Source: Mycobacterium sp. MYCO198283 (GTDB taxonomy: Bacteria > Actinomycetota > Actinomycetes > Mycobacteriales > Mycobacteriaceae). From it: a stretch of 64,000 nt of DNA. Where the stretch lies: contig NZ_JAJQJI010000007.1 of the NCBI RefSeq assembly GCF_021213805.1, positions 232,949-296,948 on the forward strand. The letters run 5' to 3'. How positions within the stretch are numbered: position 1 is the stretch's first letter; each line of letters begins with the position of its first letter. Below, in pieces: positions 47,749 to 56,313 of the stretch. A program made the position numbers and the translations under genes. The notes beneath the pieces are model-generated. The model was not told where the DNA came from and made no database searches. It was given only the letters and a program-made list of their open reading frames with translations.

Positions 47749-48783
47749 TCAACGGATCGGCGACGGGTGATACCGCTCACCGGGCGCATCGGCGATGCGG
47801 GCCGCCTCGGGCAGCAGCTCGGCGAGCTGTTCGGGGTAGACGGCCTCCCCGCCGGCGACCAGTGCCGCCAACGTCGCCGCGTCACACCAGCGGGACGTGT
47901 GCAGGTAGCGGCGTTCGAGTGCGGTGTGGCCGGCGGTCGACGGCTCGAAGCGGGTCGTGCGGTGGACGAAGAACAGTTCGCGGCTGCGGATCACCGAACC
48001 GTTGAACTCGAAGATGGCGTCGCGCTGCCACACCGGCCCGATCAGCGCGGCGGCGTCGACGACGAGCCCGGTCTCCTCCCGCAGCTCCCGGGCGGCCGCC
48101 TCGGCGAGGTCCTCGCCGGGACGCACCGCGCCGCCGACGGTGAACCACCATCGCGGGGCCGGCTCGCCCGCCGGTCGGCCGGGGTCCGATCCGCAGAACA
48201 GCAGCACGCAGCCGGCCTCGTCGAGCAGGACCACCCGCGCGGAGGTGCGCACGTCGACGACGCTCGCGGCGGCGGGCAGCGGCGCGGACTCGCCCCGCTC
48301 GGCGATCTCGAAGTAGGTGGGGCGGGCCGCGGTGCCGCCGAGTCGCAGCCATCGCACGGGCCGCCGGTCGCGCAGGGCCAGCGTGTCGCGCACCGCGTCG
48401 TTGTGGAACCGCCGGGCCAGCATCACCCGCGCCTCGGCGTCGGCCAGCTCGGCGATCAGCGCGGGCCGCAGCCCGTCGGTGTCCACCGTCGCCAGCGCCG
48501 CCGACAGCTCGTTCTCGGCGGCCTCCCGGGTCGAGCGGGGCGCCCGTTCGGCGGCATCGGCCAGCGCGATCAGCCGGCGGCACTCGGGTCCGGTGCCGTA
48601 GGCCTCGCCGGCCACCGCCCGCGCCACCACCGCGCGTCGCGCCAGCGCGCCGTCGAGCACCTGCCACGACAGGTCGTAGCGCACGTGCAGCCGGTCGAGC
48701 CGGTGCGCGGTCTGGTACGCCCACAGCGCCACGGCGGCCACCACGACGAGCAGCAGCGCGACCGCCACCCACAGCAGCAGCAT
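47749..48783 (-). CDS. Membrane-anchored Nudix hydrolase (Rv2609c-like)
   Basis: A 344-residue protein with an N-terminal membrane helix ([26 protein letters not shown]), a helical linker of about 120 residues, and a C-terminal Nudix domain. The Nudix box is exact: G-x5-E-x7-REL-x-EE-x-G-L, beginning [15 protein letters not shown]. The substrate is unknown. Its ATG at 48781-48783 shares one base with the pimA stop (TGATG), so it is coupled to the PIM genes. A role in removing a nucleoside diphosphate side product is possible but speculative. Confidence 0.9.
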   Translation of the reverse strand: MLLLWVAVALLLVVVAAVALWAYQTAHRLDRLHVRYDLSWQVLDGALARRAVVARAVAGEAYGTGPECRRLIALADAAERAPRSTREAAENELSAALATVDTDGLRPALIAELADAEARVMLARRFHNDAVRDTLALRDRRPVRWLRLGGTAARPTYFEIAERGESAPLPAAASVVDVRTSARVVLLDEAGCVLLFCGSDPGRPAGEPAPRWWFTVGGAVRPGEDLAEAAARELREETGLVVDAAALIGPVWQRDAIFEFNGSVIRSRELFFVHRTTRFEPSTAGHTALERRYLHTSRWCDAATLAALVAGGEAVYPEQLAELLPEAARIADAPGERYHPSPIR

Positions 48784-49907
48784 CAGCCGGCCACCCGCAC
48801 CCGCACGCCCGCGCCGGCGACCGTCTCGTAGACCCGCATGATCTGCTCGGCCACCACCGACCAGTCGTAGCGGCGCACCGCGATGCGGGCCCGTTCGACG
48901 TAGCGGGCCCGCGCGGCGTCGTCCTCGAGCAGCTCGACCACGGCGGCGGCCAGCGCGTCGGCGTCGTCGACGGGCACCAGCCGGCCCGCCTCGCCGTGTT
49001 CGAGCACGCGGCGAAACGCGCTCAGGTCGCTGGCCACCACGGCCGTCCCCGCCGCCATCGCCTCGACCAGCACGATGCCGAAGCTCTCGCCGCCGGTGTT
49101 GGGGGCGCAGTACACGTCGGCGCTGCGCAGCGCCGACGCCTTGGTCGTGTCGTCGACCTGGCCGAGGAACCGCAGGTGGCGCGCGTGCGGGCCGGCGGTC
49201 TCCCGCAGCTCGTCGGGGTCGCCGCGCCCGACGATCAAGAGCTCGACGTCGTCGAACCGCTCGGCGATGGCCGGCAACGCCCGCAGCAGCACCGCCATGC
49301 CCTTGCGCGGCTCGGTGTAGCGGCCCAGGAACAGCACCGACCGGCCCGGTCGCGGGTAGCCGTCGAGCAGCGGCGCCGAGGCGATCGCGTCGACGTCCAC
49401 CCCGTTCGGGATCTCGACGGCGTCGCTGCCCAGCGCCTCCATCTGCCAGCGGCGCGCCAGGTCGGAGACGGCGATGCGGCCGACGATCTTCTCGTGGTAG
49501 GGGCGCAGGATGCCCTGGAACACGCTCAGGGTCAGCGACTTGGTGGTCGAGGTGTGGAAGGTGGCGACGATCGGCCCCTCGGCGGCCTGCAGCGCCAGCA
49601 TCGACAGGCTGGGCGCGTTCGGTTCGTGCAGGTGGAGCACGTCGAAGTCGCCCTGCTGCAGCCACCGCTTCACCAGGCGGTGCGTCGCCGGCCCGAAGCG
49701 CAGCCGCGCCACCGACCCGTTGTACGGGATCGGCACGGCTTTACCGCCCGAGACGACATAGTCGGGCAGGTGTGCGCCCGGCGAGGCCGGCGCCAGCACG
49801 CTGACGTCGTGGCCGCGTGCCCGCATCACCTCGGCCAGCTGCAGCACGTGGATCTGCACGCCGCCCGGCACGTCGAACGAATACGGGCACACCATCCCGA
49901 TGCGCAT
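48783..49907 (-). CDS. pimA: Phosphatidylinositol alpha-mannosyltransferase PimA
   Basis: First mannosyltransferase of phosphatidylinositol mannoside synthesis, transferring mannose from GDP-mannose at the inner membrane face. The 374-residue GT4 enzyme has the N-terminal MRIGMVCPYSFDVPGGVQIHVLQLAE with its glycine-rich acceptor loop, the VATFHTSTTKS segment, and the donor site FLGRYTEPRKGMAVLLRALP and NTGGESFGIVLVEAMAAGTAVVASD. It overlaps patA by one to three bases (TGATG at 49905-49909), giving a tight pgsA-patA-pimA unit. Confidence 0.96.
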   Translation of the reverse strand: MRIGMVCPYSFDVPGGVQIHVLQLAEVMRARGHDVSVLAPASPGAHLPDYVVSGGKAVPIPYNGSVARLRFGPATHRLVKRWLQQGDFDVLHLHEPNAPSLSMLALQAAEGPIVATFHTSTTKSLTLSVFQGILRPYHEKIVGRIAVSDLARRWQMEALGSDAVEIPNGVDVDAIASAPLLDGYPRPGRSVLFLGRYTEPRKGMAVLLRALPAIAERFDDVELLIVGRGDPDELRETAGPHARHLRFLGQVDDTTKASALRSADVYCAPNTGGESFGIVLVEAMAAGTAVVASDLSAFRRVLEHGEAGRLVPVDDADALAAAVVELLEDDAARARYVERARIAVRRYDWSVVAEQIMRVYETVAGAGVRVRVAG

Positions 49908-50839
49908 CAGGACGGCTCCTGCCCGCCGGCCAGCCGCGCCCGCCGCGCGTCGGACAGGTCGGCCAGCCACTGCGGCTGCAGCATGTGCCAGTCCTGCGGG
50001 TACTGGGCGATGTTGCCGGCGAACCGGTCGGCGAGCGCCTGCGTGACGGTGCCGACATCACCCGACGACACATCGATCGGCTCGTCGACCCGCATGCCCC
50101 AGCCGTCGCCCTCGAACCACAGGTGCACCGGCAGCAGCGCCGCCCCGGTGTCGATCGCCAGCTTCGCCGGGCCGGCGGGCATGCGCGTGGGCTCGCCGAA
50201 GAAGTCGACCTGCACGCCGTGGCGCGTGAGGTCGCGTTCGGCCAGCAGGCAGACGACGCCGTTGTCGCGCAACCGTTCCCGCAGCAACGCATACGGTGGC
50301 CGCTCGCCGCCGGAGAGCGGGATCACCTCGAAGCCCAGGCTCTCCCGGTAGGCCACGAACCGGCGGAACAGCGACTCCGGCTTCAACCGCTCCGCGACCG
50401 TGGTGAACGGGCCGTGGTTCTGCACCAGCCACACCCCGGCCATGTCCCAGTTGCCGCTGTGCGGCAGCGCCAGCACGGCGCCCCGGCCGGCGGCCAGCGC
50501 CGCCCACAGCCGGTCGATGTGGTCGACCTCCAGCTCGCGCCCGAGCCGCTCGTGGTCCATCGACGGCAGCCGGAACGCCTCCCGCCAGTAGCGGGCGTAG
50601 GAGGCCAGCGAAGCCCGCAGCAAGCCGTCCGGCACCTCGGCCGGCGCGACGCCGACCACCCGCGCCAGGTTCTTGCGCAGCTGCTCGGGCCCGCCGCCGC
50701 GCGCCGAGAACCGCGCACCGGCGTCGAACGCGCTGCGCGCCACGGCGTCCGGGACCGCGCGTACCAGCCGCCAGCCGGCCGCATACCCCCAGTCGGTGAG
50801 CTGATCGGTGACCGGGAGCCGTCCGACGAGCGACGTCAC
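49907..50839 (-). CDS. patA: PIM acyltransferase PatA
   Basis: Transfers a fatty acyl chain to the mannose of PIM1/PIM2. The 310-residue protein belongs to the LpxL/HtrB-like lysophospholipid acyltransferases. The catalytic His127-x4-Asp132 motif is in LALPHSGNWDMAGVW, with the acyl-binding motif GVVCLLAERDLTRHGVQVDFFGEPTRMPAG downstream. The GTG at 50837-50839 shares GTGA with the pgsA stop. The protein lacks a signal peptide and is expected at the inner membrane face. Confidence 0.94.
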   Translation of the reverse strand: MTSLVGRLPVTDQLTDWGYAAGWRLVRAVPDAVARSAFDAGARFSARGGGPEQLRKNLARVVGVAPAEVPDGLLRASLASYARYWREAFRLPSMDHERLGRELEVDHIDRLWAALAAGRGAVLALPHSGNWDMAGVWLVQNHGPFTTVAERLKPESLFRRFVAYRESLGFEVIPLSGGERPPYALLRERLRDNGVVCLLAERDLTRHGVQVDFFGEPTRMPAGPAKLAIDTGAALLPVHLWFEGDGWGMRVDEPIDVSSGDVGTVTQALADRFAGNIAQYPQDWHMLQPQWLADLSDARRARLAGGQEPS

Positions 50840-51498
50840 TGCTCGCCCGCCGCCGGCTCCCCCGCCTGCTCGATGCGGTCCACCGCCCCCGGCGAGCTGC
50901 GGACCGTGTGCACACGCTGCCCCAGGGTCACGATGCTCGCCACCGCGAGCACCCACATCGCGACGGGCAGCGCCCACGGCAGCGGAAACGGCGGGAAGTC
51001 GGAGAACCCGGCGCCCACTAGCACGATGACGAGTCGCTCGGGCCGCTCGATCAGCCCGCCGTCGCCGCGCAGGCCGCTCGCCTCGGCGCGGGCCTTGATG
51101 TAGGAGATCACCTGGCTGGTGATGAGGCAGATCAGCGTGGCCACCACCAGCGACGCCTGCTGCAGCCCGAACGCCGCCCACCACAGCAGGCCGGCGAACA
51201 CCGCGCCGTCGCTGACCCGGTCACAGGTCGCGTCGAGCACCGCGCCGAACCTGGTCCCGCCGCCCCGCAGCCGCGCCATCGCGCCGTCGAGCATGTCGGC
51301 GAGCACGAAGACGAACACCGCGACCGCGCCCCACCACAGTTCGCCGACCGGGAACAGGGTCAACGCCGCGACCACCGACGCCGCCGTGCCGATGATCGTG
51401 ATGCTGTCGGGGGTGAAGCCGGCCCGCAGCGCGGCCCTCGCGACGGGCGTCGAGAGCTTGACGTACGCCGCCCGCGTCATCAGGTAGAAGTCGCTCAC
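50836..51498 (-). CDS. pgsA: Phosphatidylinositol phosphate synthase (PgsA1)
   Basis: Makes phosphatidylinositol phosphate from CDP-diacylglycerol and inositol phosphate, the lipid anchor for PIMs. The 220-residue integral membrane enzyme has about six helices. The CDP-alcohol phosphotransferase motif is complete: D68-x2-D71-G72-x2-A75-R76-x8-G85-x3-D89-x3-D93. VISYIKARAEASGLRGDGGLIERPERL is typical for the mycobacterial enzyme. The GTG at 51496-51498 shares GTGA with the HIT gene. Confidence 0.95.
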   Translation of the reverse strand: MSDFYLMTRAAYVKLSTPVARAALRAGFTPDSITIIGTAASVVAALTLFPVGELWWGAVAVFVFVLADMLDGAMARLRGGGTRFGAVLDATCDRVSDGAVFAGLLWWAAFGLQQASLVVATLICLITSQVISYIKARAEASGLRGDGGLIERPERLVIVLVGAGFSDFPPFPLPWALPVAMWVLAVASIVTLGQRVHTVRSSPGAVDRIEQAGEPAAGEQ

Positions 51499-52139
51499 TC
51501 GCTGCTCCCCCGTCGCTCCGCTCGCCCGGCCACATCCCCCCGTCGCTCCGCTCGCCCGGGCGCGCCCCCCTCCGCTTGCCGCGCCCACTCCGCCGCCAGC
51601 AGCGCGCGGGTGTCGCGCAGCAGCTGCGGGATGATCTTCGACCCGCCGATGATCGTGATGAAGTTCGCGTCGCCGCCCCAGCGCGGAACGACGTGCATGT
51701 GCAGGTGTTCGGCCAGCGAACCGCCCGCCGACTTGCCCAGGTTGAGTCCCACGTTGAAGCCGTGCGGCCGCGACACCGTCTTGATGACGCGGATCGCCTG
51801 CTGGGTGAACGCCATGAGCTCGGCGGCCTCGTCGGCGCTGAGGTCCTCCAGCTCCGACACCCGCCGGTACGGCACCACCATCAGGTGACCGGGGTTGTAC
51901 GGGTACAGGTTCAGCACGGCGTAGACCAGTTCGCCGCGGGCGACCACCAGCCCGTCCTCGTCGGACATCGTCGGGATGTCGGTGAACGGCTGCTCCGATT
52001 CGGCCGACGGCAGCGCGTCGCCCTTGCCGGGCCCCTCGACGATGTAGGACATCCGGTACGGCGTCCACAGCCGCTGCAGGTGGTCGGCCTGCCCCACGCC
52101 TCGGTCGACGACGGCGTCGCCGGTGTCCCCCGCGGTCAA
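51495..52139 (-). CDS. HIT-family nucleotide phosphorylase/hydrolase (Rv2613c-like)
   Basis: A 214-residue HIT protein. The M. tuberculosis relative is described as an Ap4A phosphorylase. The catalytic motif is [10 protein letters not shown], with [24 protein letters not shown] upstream. I take the TTG at 52137-52139, which overlaps the thrS stop as TTGA and gives the same N-terminal region ([16 protein letters not shown]) as the relative. The last 26 residues contain a tandem duplication [10 protein letters not shown] / [10 protein letters not shown] absent from the core fold. It links thrS to the PIM genes. Confidence 0.9.
   Translation of the reverse strand: MTAGDTGDAVVDRGVGQADHLQRLWTPYRMSYIVEGPGKGDALPSAESEQPFTDIPTMSDEDGLVVARGELVYAVLNLYPYNPGHLMVVPYRRVSELEDLSADEAAELMAFTQQAIRVIKTVSRPHGFNVGLNLGKSAGGSLAEHLHMHVVPRWGGDANFITIIGGSKIIPQLLRDTRALLAAEWARQAEGGAPGRAERRGDVAGRAERRGSSE
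51507..51559. repeat. 30-bp in-frame direct repeat in the HIT gene tail
   Basis: A 23-base identical segment (core CGTCGCTCCGCTCGCCCGG) occurs at 51507-51529 and 51537-51559, offset by exactly 30 bp. Read on the minus strand it duplicates the decapeptide unit GRAERRG-xxx at the C-terminus of the HIT protein, next to the pgsA start. Confidence 0.7.
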
Positions 52140-54190
52140 CGGGCGCCGCCGGGCACGACGAGGTCGGCGGTCGGCGCGGCGTTCTCCCGACGCTGCACCC
52201 AGTCGACGATCGCGGCGACCGCGTCGGCGGCCGGCACGCCGTTGCGCTGGCTGCGGTCGCCGAACCGGAACGACACCGCCCCGGCCTCGACGTCGCGGTC
52301 GCCGGCGACCAGCATGAACGGCACGCGCTGGTTCGTGTGGTTGACGATCTTCTTCGCCATCCGGTCGTCGCTGGTGTCGACCTCCACCCGCACGCCACGC
52401 GAACGCAGTTGCGCGGCAACGGAGTTCAGGTGGTCGATGTGCCCGTCGGCCACCGGGATCCCGACGGCCTGCACCGGCGCCAGCCACGCCGGGAACGCCC
52501 CCGCATAGTGCTCGGTGAGCACGCCGAAGAACCGCTCGATCGAGCCGAACAGCGCACGGTGGATCAACACCGGGCGCTTGCGGGTGCCGTCGGCGGCCGT
52601 GTACTCCAGCTCGAACCGGTCGGGCATGTTGAAGTCCAGCTGAATGGTCGACATCTGCCAGCTGCGGCCCAGCGCGTCGCGCACCTGCACCGAGATCTTC
52701 GGACCGTAGAACGCCGCGCCGCCCGGGTCCGGCACCAGTTCCAGCCCCGACGCCTCGGCCACCTCGGCGAGCGTGGCGGTGGCCTCGTCCCACAGCTCGT
52801 CGGAGCCCACCGACTTCTGCGGGTCCTTCGTCGACAGCTCCAGGAAGAAGTCGTGCAACCCGTAGTCGGCGAGCAGGTCGAGCACGAACCGCAGGAGCGA
52901 GGCCAGCTCGTCGCGCAGCTGCTCGCGCGTGGTGTAGATGTGGGCGTCGTCCTGCGTGAAGCCGCGGGCCCGGGTCAGGCCGTGGATCACGCCAGACTTC
53001 TCGTAGCGGTACACCGTGCCGAACTCGAAGAGCCGCAACGGAAGCTCGCGGTACGACCGGCCCCGCGACCGGTAGATCAGGTGGTGCATCGGGCAGTTCA
53101 TCGGCTTGAGGTAGTAGTCCTGCCCCGGCTTGCGCACCGCGCCGGTCTCGTCGAGTTCGGCGTCGACGTGCATCGGCGGGAACATGCCCTCGGCGTACCA
53201 CTCGAGGTGGCCGGAGGTGACGTAGAGCTGCTCCTTGGTCAGGTGCGGGGTGTTGACGAACTGGTAGCCGGCCTCGATGTGCTTGCGCCGCGAGTAGTCC
53301 TCCATCTCGTTGCGGACGATGCCGCCCTTGGGATGGAAGACCGGCAGCCCGGAGCCGAGCTCGTCGGGGAAGCTGAACAGGTCGAGCTCGACGCCGAGCT
53401 TGCGGTGGTCGCGGCGCTGCGCCTCGGCGATGAGCTCGAGGTGGCGGTCCAGCGCCTCCTGCGACTCCCACGCCGTGCCGTAGATGCGCTGCAGGCTGGC
53501 ATTGTCCTGATTGCCGCGCCAGTAGGCCGCGGAGCTGCGGGTCAGCTTGAACGCCGGGATGTGGCGGGTGGTCGGGACGTGCGGGCCGCGGCACAGATCT
53601 CCCCAGACCCGTTCGCGGGTGCGGGGATTGAGATTGTCGTAGGCGGTGAGCTCGTCACCACCCACCTCCATCACCTCGGGATCCCCGGACTTGTCGTCGA
53701 CCAGCTCCAGCTTGTAGGGCTCGGTCGCGAGCTCGCGGCGCGCCTCGTCCTTCGACGCGTACACGCGCCGGGCGAACAGCTGCCCGTCCTTGACGATCTG
53801 GCGCATCCGCTTCTCGAGGCGCTCCAGATCCTCGGGCGTGAAGGCCTCCGGGACGTCGAAGTCGTAGTAGAAGCCGTCGGTGATCGGCGGGCCGATGCCG
53901 AGCTTTGCGGCCGGGAACAGGTCCTGCACCGCCTGGGCGAGCACGTGCGCGCACGAGTGCCGGATGACGCTGCGGCCCTCCTCGGTGTTGGCCGCCACCG
54001 GCTCCACCTCGACGTCGGTGTCGGGTGTCCAGCTCAGGTCCCGCAGCCGGCCGTCCGGGTCGCGGACCACCACGACCGCGTCGACCTCACCCCGCGACGG
54101 GAGCCCCGCGTCGCGGACCGCCGCGCCCGCGGTCGTCCCGGCAGGCACCTTCAAAGGTGCTGCGGGTGCGGTGCTGGCGGCGGTGGTCAT
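52136..54190 (-). CDS. thrS: Threonyl-tRNA synthetase
   Basis: Class II synthetase of 684 residues. It has a TGS domain (about 15-75), an editing domain with [35 protein letters not shown] and [19 protein letters not shown], and a catalytic domain with the zinc-binding [41 protein letters not shown]. Motif 3 is [19 protein letters not shown], and an anticodon-binding domain follows. It is the first gene of the thrS-HIT-pgsA-patA-pimA-Nudix transcript. Confidence 0.97.
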   Translation of the reverse strand: MTTAASTAPAAPLKVPAGTTAGAAVRDAGLPSRGEVDAVVVVRDPDGRLRDLSWTPDTDVEVEPVAANTEEGRSVIRHSCAHVLAQAVQDLFPAAKLGIGPPITDGFYYDFDVPEAFTPEDLERLEKRMRQIVKDGQLFARRVYASKDEARRELATEPYKLELVDDKSGDPEVMEVGGDELTAYDNLNPRTRERVWGDLCRGPHVPTTRHIPAFKLTRSSAAYWRGNQDNASLQRIYGTAWESQEALDRHLELIAEAQRRDHRKLGVELDLFSFPDELGSGLPVFHPKGGIVRNEMEDYSRRKHIEAGYQFVNTPHLTKEQLYVTSGHLEWYAEGMFPPMHVDAELDETGAVRKPGQDYYLKPMNCPMHHLIYRSRGRSYRELPLRLFEFGTVYRYEKSGVIHGLTRARGFTQDDAHIYTTREQLRDELASLLRFVLDLLADYGLHDFFLELSTKDPQKSVGSDELWDEATATLAEVAEASGLELVPDPGGAAFYGPKISVQVRDALGRSWQMSTIQLDFNMPDRFELEYTAADGTRKRPVLIHRALFGSIERFFGVLTEHYAGAFPAWLAPVQAVGIPVADGHIDHLNSVAAQLRSRGVRVEVDTSDDRMAKKIVNHTNQRVPFMLVAGDRDVEAGAVSFRFGDRSQRNGVPAADAVAAIVDWVQRRENAAPTADLVVPGGAR

Positions 54191-54251
54191 CGCGGAATCT
54201 CCCGGTCGACGAGGGCGGTCGGAACGCGGACCATGCTATCGGGGCGGGTCG

Positions 54252-54680
54252 TCAACTCCCGATGCCGATCGGGCTGTTCAGCCAGTCCTCGTGGATGCCC
54301 AGCCGTTCCGCGGTCCAGTCGAGCGCGCCGAGCAGCCACAGGGTCGCCACCACCACCAGCGCGGTGAGCACACCGCCGGTGATCTGCACCCAGGCGGGCT
54401 GGCGGTGGAACCAGGCCATGAACCGGTCGTAGCGTTCCCGAACCCAGCCGAGCGCGCGCTGCGCCCACTCGAACTCGGTCGCGAGGATGCCCAGCCCGAG
54501 GAAGACGACCGCCCACCCGGGCCCGGGGTACGGGATGAGCGCCACACCCAGCACCAGCACCGCGGTGCCCACGATCCCGACGGCGCAGCGGTACACCAGG
54601 TTCGCGGTCGGCCGTGCGCGCAGCCGGTCCCGCCAGCCCTTCAGTCGTCCCCGGACGTCGTCGACGCTTCCCTCCACCAC
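54252..54680 (-). CDS. TIGR02611/PGPGW-family small membrane protein
   Basis: A 142-residue protein with membrane segments near residues 35-55, 55-70 and 100-120. The family hallmark is IPYPGPGWAVVFLGLGILATEFEWAQRAL, followed by VRERYDRFMAWFHRQPAW. Function is unknown. The start is GTG 54678-54680, six bases after TACGGT, so an internal leaderless start is possible. A second, related gene lies 33 bp upstream. Confidence 0.82.
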   Translation of the reverse strand: MVEGSVDDVRGRLKGWRDRLRARPTANLVYRCAVGIVGTAVLVLGVALIPYPGPGWAVVFLGLGILATEFEWAQRALGWVRERYDRFMAWFHRQPAWVQITGGVLTALVVVATLWLLGALDWTAERLGIHEDWLNSPIGIGS

Positions 54681-54713
54681 GCCACCACCGTATGGGGCGG
54701 CGGGCGCGGGTCG

Positions 54714-55106
54714 CTACCGGCCGACCGGTAACGGCGTGCGCAGCCACGGCTGTTCGACGCCCAGCCACTGCGCGGCCAGGCCGGCGACACCGGCGAGCCA
54801 CAGCGCCGCGAGCACCAGCGCCACGCCCACCGCGGTGGCGGCCGCACGCACCCACCAGCCCTGCCGGTCGAACCAGGCGGCGACCCGCTCGTAGCGGCGC
54901 CGCACCGGCCCGAGCAGCCGGCGGGCCCAGGCGAACTCCGAGGCCAGGATCCCCAACCCGACCAGGTACAGCGGCGCGAACGAGATCCCGCCCGCGGTCA
55001 CCACGACGCCCACCACCGCGACGCCCGCCCGGTACGAGCCGTTGGCGACCGGCCGGTCCCGCAGGCCGTCACGCCACCGCGCCCACCGGCGCGCCGAGTC
55101 GGTCAC
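54714..55106 (-). CDS. Diverged paralogue of the PGPGW-family protein lacking the PGPGW motif
   Basis: A 130-residue membrane protein clearly related to its downstream neighbour. Both share the order RD.LR.RP.AN..YR.GV...G, then LVGLGILASEFAWARRLL, then RRRYERVAAWFDRQGWWV and a C-terminal helix with W-L. The signature PGPGW is replaced by ISFAPLYLVG, about eight residues shorter. The pair looks like a tandem duplication in which one copy lost the hallmark. The stop is seven bases before the PaaI-type thioesterase end region begins, on the same strand. Confidence 0.78.
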   Translation of the reverse strand: MTDSARRWARWRDGLRDRPVANGSYRAGVAVVGVVVTAGGISFAPLYLVGLGILASEFAWARRLLGPVRRRYERVAAWFDRQGWWVRAAATAVGVALVLAALWLAGVAGLAAQWLGVEQPWLRTPLPVGR

Positions 55107-55112
55107 CGCCGC

Positions 55113-55688
55113 TCACACCTGGCCGGGACGGAGCCGTACGAACAGCGCCTCGGCGTCGGCGAGGAGCCGGTCGCCGTCGAAGATCTCGGCCGCGACGAAG
55201 ATCTTGCGACCCTCGGTCCCGCTCACGCGGGCAGCGACGTCGAGTTCCCGCTCGATCGGCACGACGCTGCGATAGTTGACGTGCAGGAACGCGGTCCGCT
55301 GCCGGCGGTCACCGGTGACCATGGCCACCGTCGCGCCGCAGATGGAGTCGAAGAACAACCCGATCGCACCGCCGTGGGCAGCGCCGCCGCGGCCCAGGTG
55401 GTAGCGGCGGAAGCGCACCTGCCCGCCGACGCCGTGCTCACCGGTGCGGTGCAGCGTCATCGGCACCGGCAGGACACTGCCGCGCATCGGCAGATCGAGG
55501 CGTTTGCCCGACGGCGAGCGCTGCTCATCGGCGTCGTAGGGCGCCAGCAGCGCGTTGACGTCGTCGAGCAGCTCCGCGGCCTTGGTGATGACGTCGTCGG
55601 GTGCGGCGACGGCGCGCGCGTGGTCCTGCAGCGTCCGCACCGCCTCGACGAACCGGCCGTAGTCCGGGCCGCCCTGGTCGCTCACCAC
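55113..55688 (-). CDS. PaaI-type hotdog thioesterase
   Basis: A 191-residue protein with a helical N-terminal region of about 70 residues and a hotdog domain. The motif RRYHLGRGGAAHGGAIGLFFDSICGATVAM contains the HGG-x-I signature of PaaI-like thioesterases, followed by FLHVNYRSVVPIERELDVAARVSGTEGRKIFVAAEIFDGDRLLADAEALFV. GTG at 55686-55688 is preferred because TACGGT (55701-55696) ends seven bases upstream; a second GTG follows at once. Its acyl-CoA substrate is unknown. It is divergent from the DUF1990 gene. Confidence 0.87.
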   Translation of the reverse strand: MVSDQGGPDYGRFVEAVRTLQDHARAVAAPDDVITKAAELLDDVNALLAPYDADEQRSPSGKRLDLPMRGSVLPVPMTLHRTGEHGVGGQVRFRRYHLGRGGAAHGGAIGLFFDSICGATVAMVTGDRRQRTAFLHVNYRSVVPIERELDVAARVSGTEGRKIFVAAEIFDGDRLLADAEALFVRLRPGQV

Positions 55689-55749
55689 GGCGACCACCGT
55701 ATTGCAGCTCCCGTCGACGGACCGCATCGCCGGGTGGCAGTCTTCGGTC
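55689..55749. promoter_or_regulatory. Divergent promoter region (PaaI-type thioesterase and DUF1990 gene)
   Basis: 61 bp between start codons. The minus-strand TACGGT (55701-55696) is a good TANNNT element seven bases before the GTG at 55688, suggesting a leaderless message. The plus-strand hexamer CAGTCT (55738-55743), six bases before ATG 55750, matches only in part. Confidence 0.4.
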
Positions 55750-56247
55750 ATGGAGTTCCACGAGCTGGTGGACGCCCCGTTCACCTACGCCGAGGTGGGG
55801 GCGACGGCCGGTGAGCTGCCGGCCGGCTACCGCCACGTGCGCGAGTCGTATCCGATCGGCAGGGGCCGCGCCCGGTTCGACGAGGCCGCCGCGGCCGTCA
55901 TGCGATGGGGGATGTTGCGCGGCGCCGGTGTGAAGGTGCACGCGAGCACCGAGGTCGCGCGGCCGGGCTCGGTGGTCCTGGTGGGCGTCGGCCCGCTGCG
56001 CGCGCCCTGCCGCGTGGTGTACGTGATCGCCGAGGAGCACGAGCGGGGATTCGCCTACGGCACGCTGGCGGGCCACCCCGAGGCCGGCGAGGAGCGGTTC
56101 GCCGTCCGCTACGACGCGGACACCGACGTCGTCTTCGCCGAGGTGACGGCGTTCTCCCGGCACGCGACCTGGTGGAGCCGCGCGGCCGGGCCGATCACGT
56201 CGCTGGCGCAGGGCCTCATCACGCGGCGGTACCTCAACGCCGTCTGA
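55750..56247 (+). CDS. DUF1990-family protein
   Basis: A 165-residue protein matching the DUF1990 pattern: APFTYAEVGATAGELPAGYRHVRESYPIGRGRARFDEAAAAVMRWGM, then CRVVYVIAEEHERGFAYGTLAGHPEAGEERFAV and a Trp/Arg-rich end with RHATWWSRAAGPITSLAQGLITRRYL. Plant and bacterial members have no firmly known role. The ATG at 55750 has only a weak -10-like element upstream. It converges on the ketosynthase gene with 66 bp between. Confidence 0.85.
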   Translation: MEFHELVDAPFTYAEVGATAGELPAGYRHVRESYPIGRGRARFDEAAAAVMRWGMLRGAGVKVHASTEVARPGSVVLVGVGPLRAPCRVVYVIAEEHERGFAYGTLAGHPEAGEERFAVRYDADTDVVFAEVTAFSRHATWWSRAAGPITSLAQGLITRRYLNAV

Positions 56248-56313
56248 CGCGCCGCGCAGCGCGACGTCGAGGTGGTCGTCGCGGGGTGACCGAGCCGTCG
56301 CACGGCCACGGCG

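Noticed and set aside
47687..47752. 22-codon N-terminal extension of pdxS
   Set aside because: It is not conserved in the family and has no ribosome-binding site, whereas ATG 47686 has AGGGA at proper distance.
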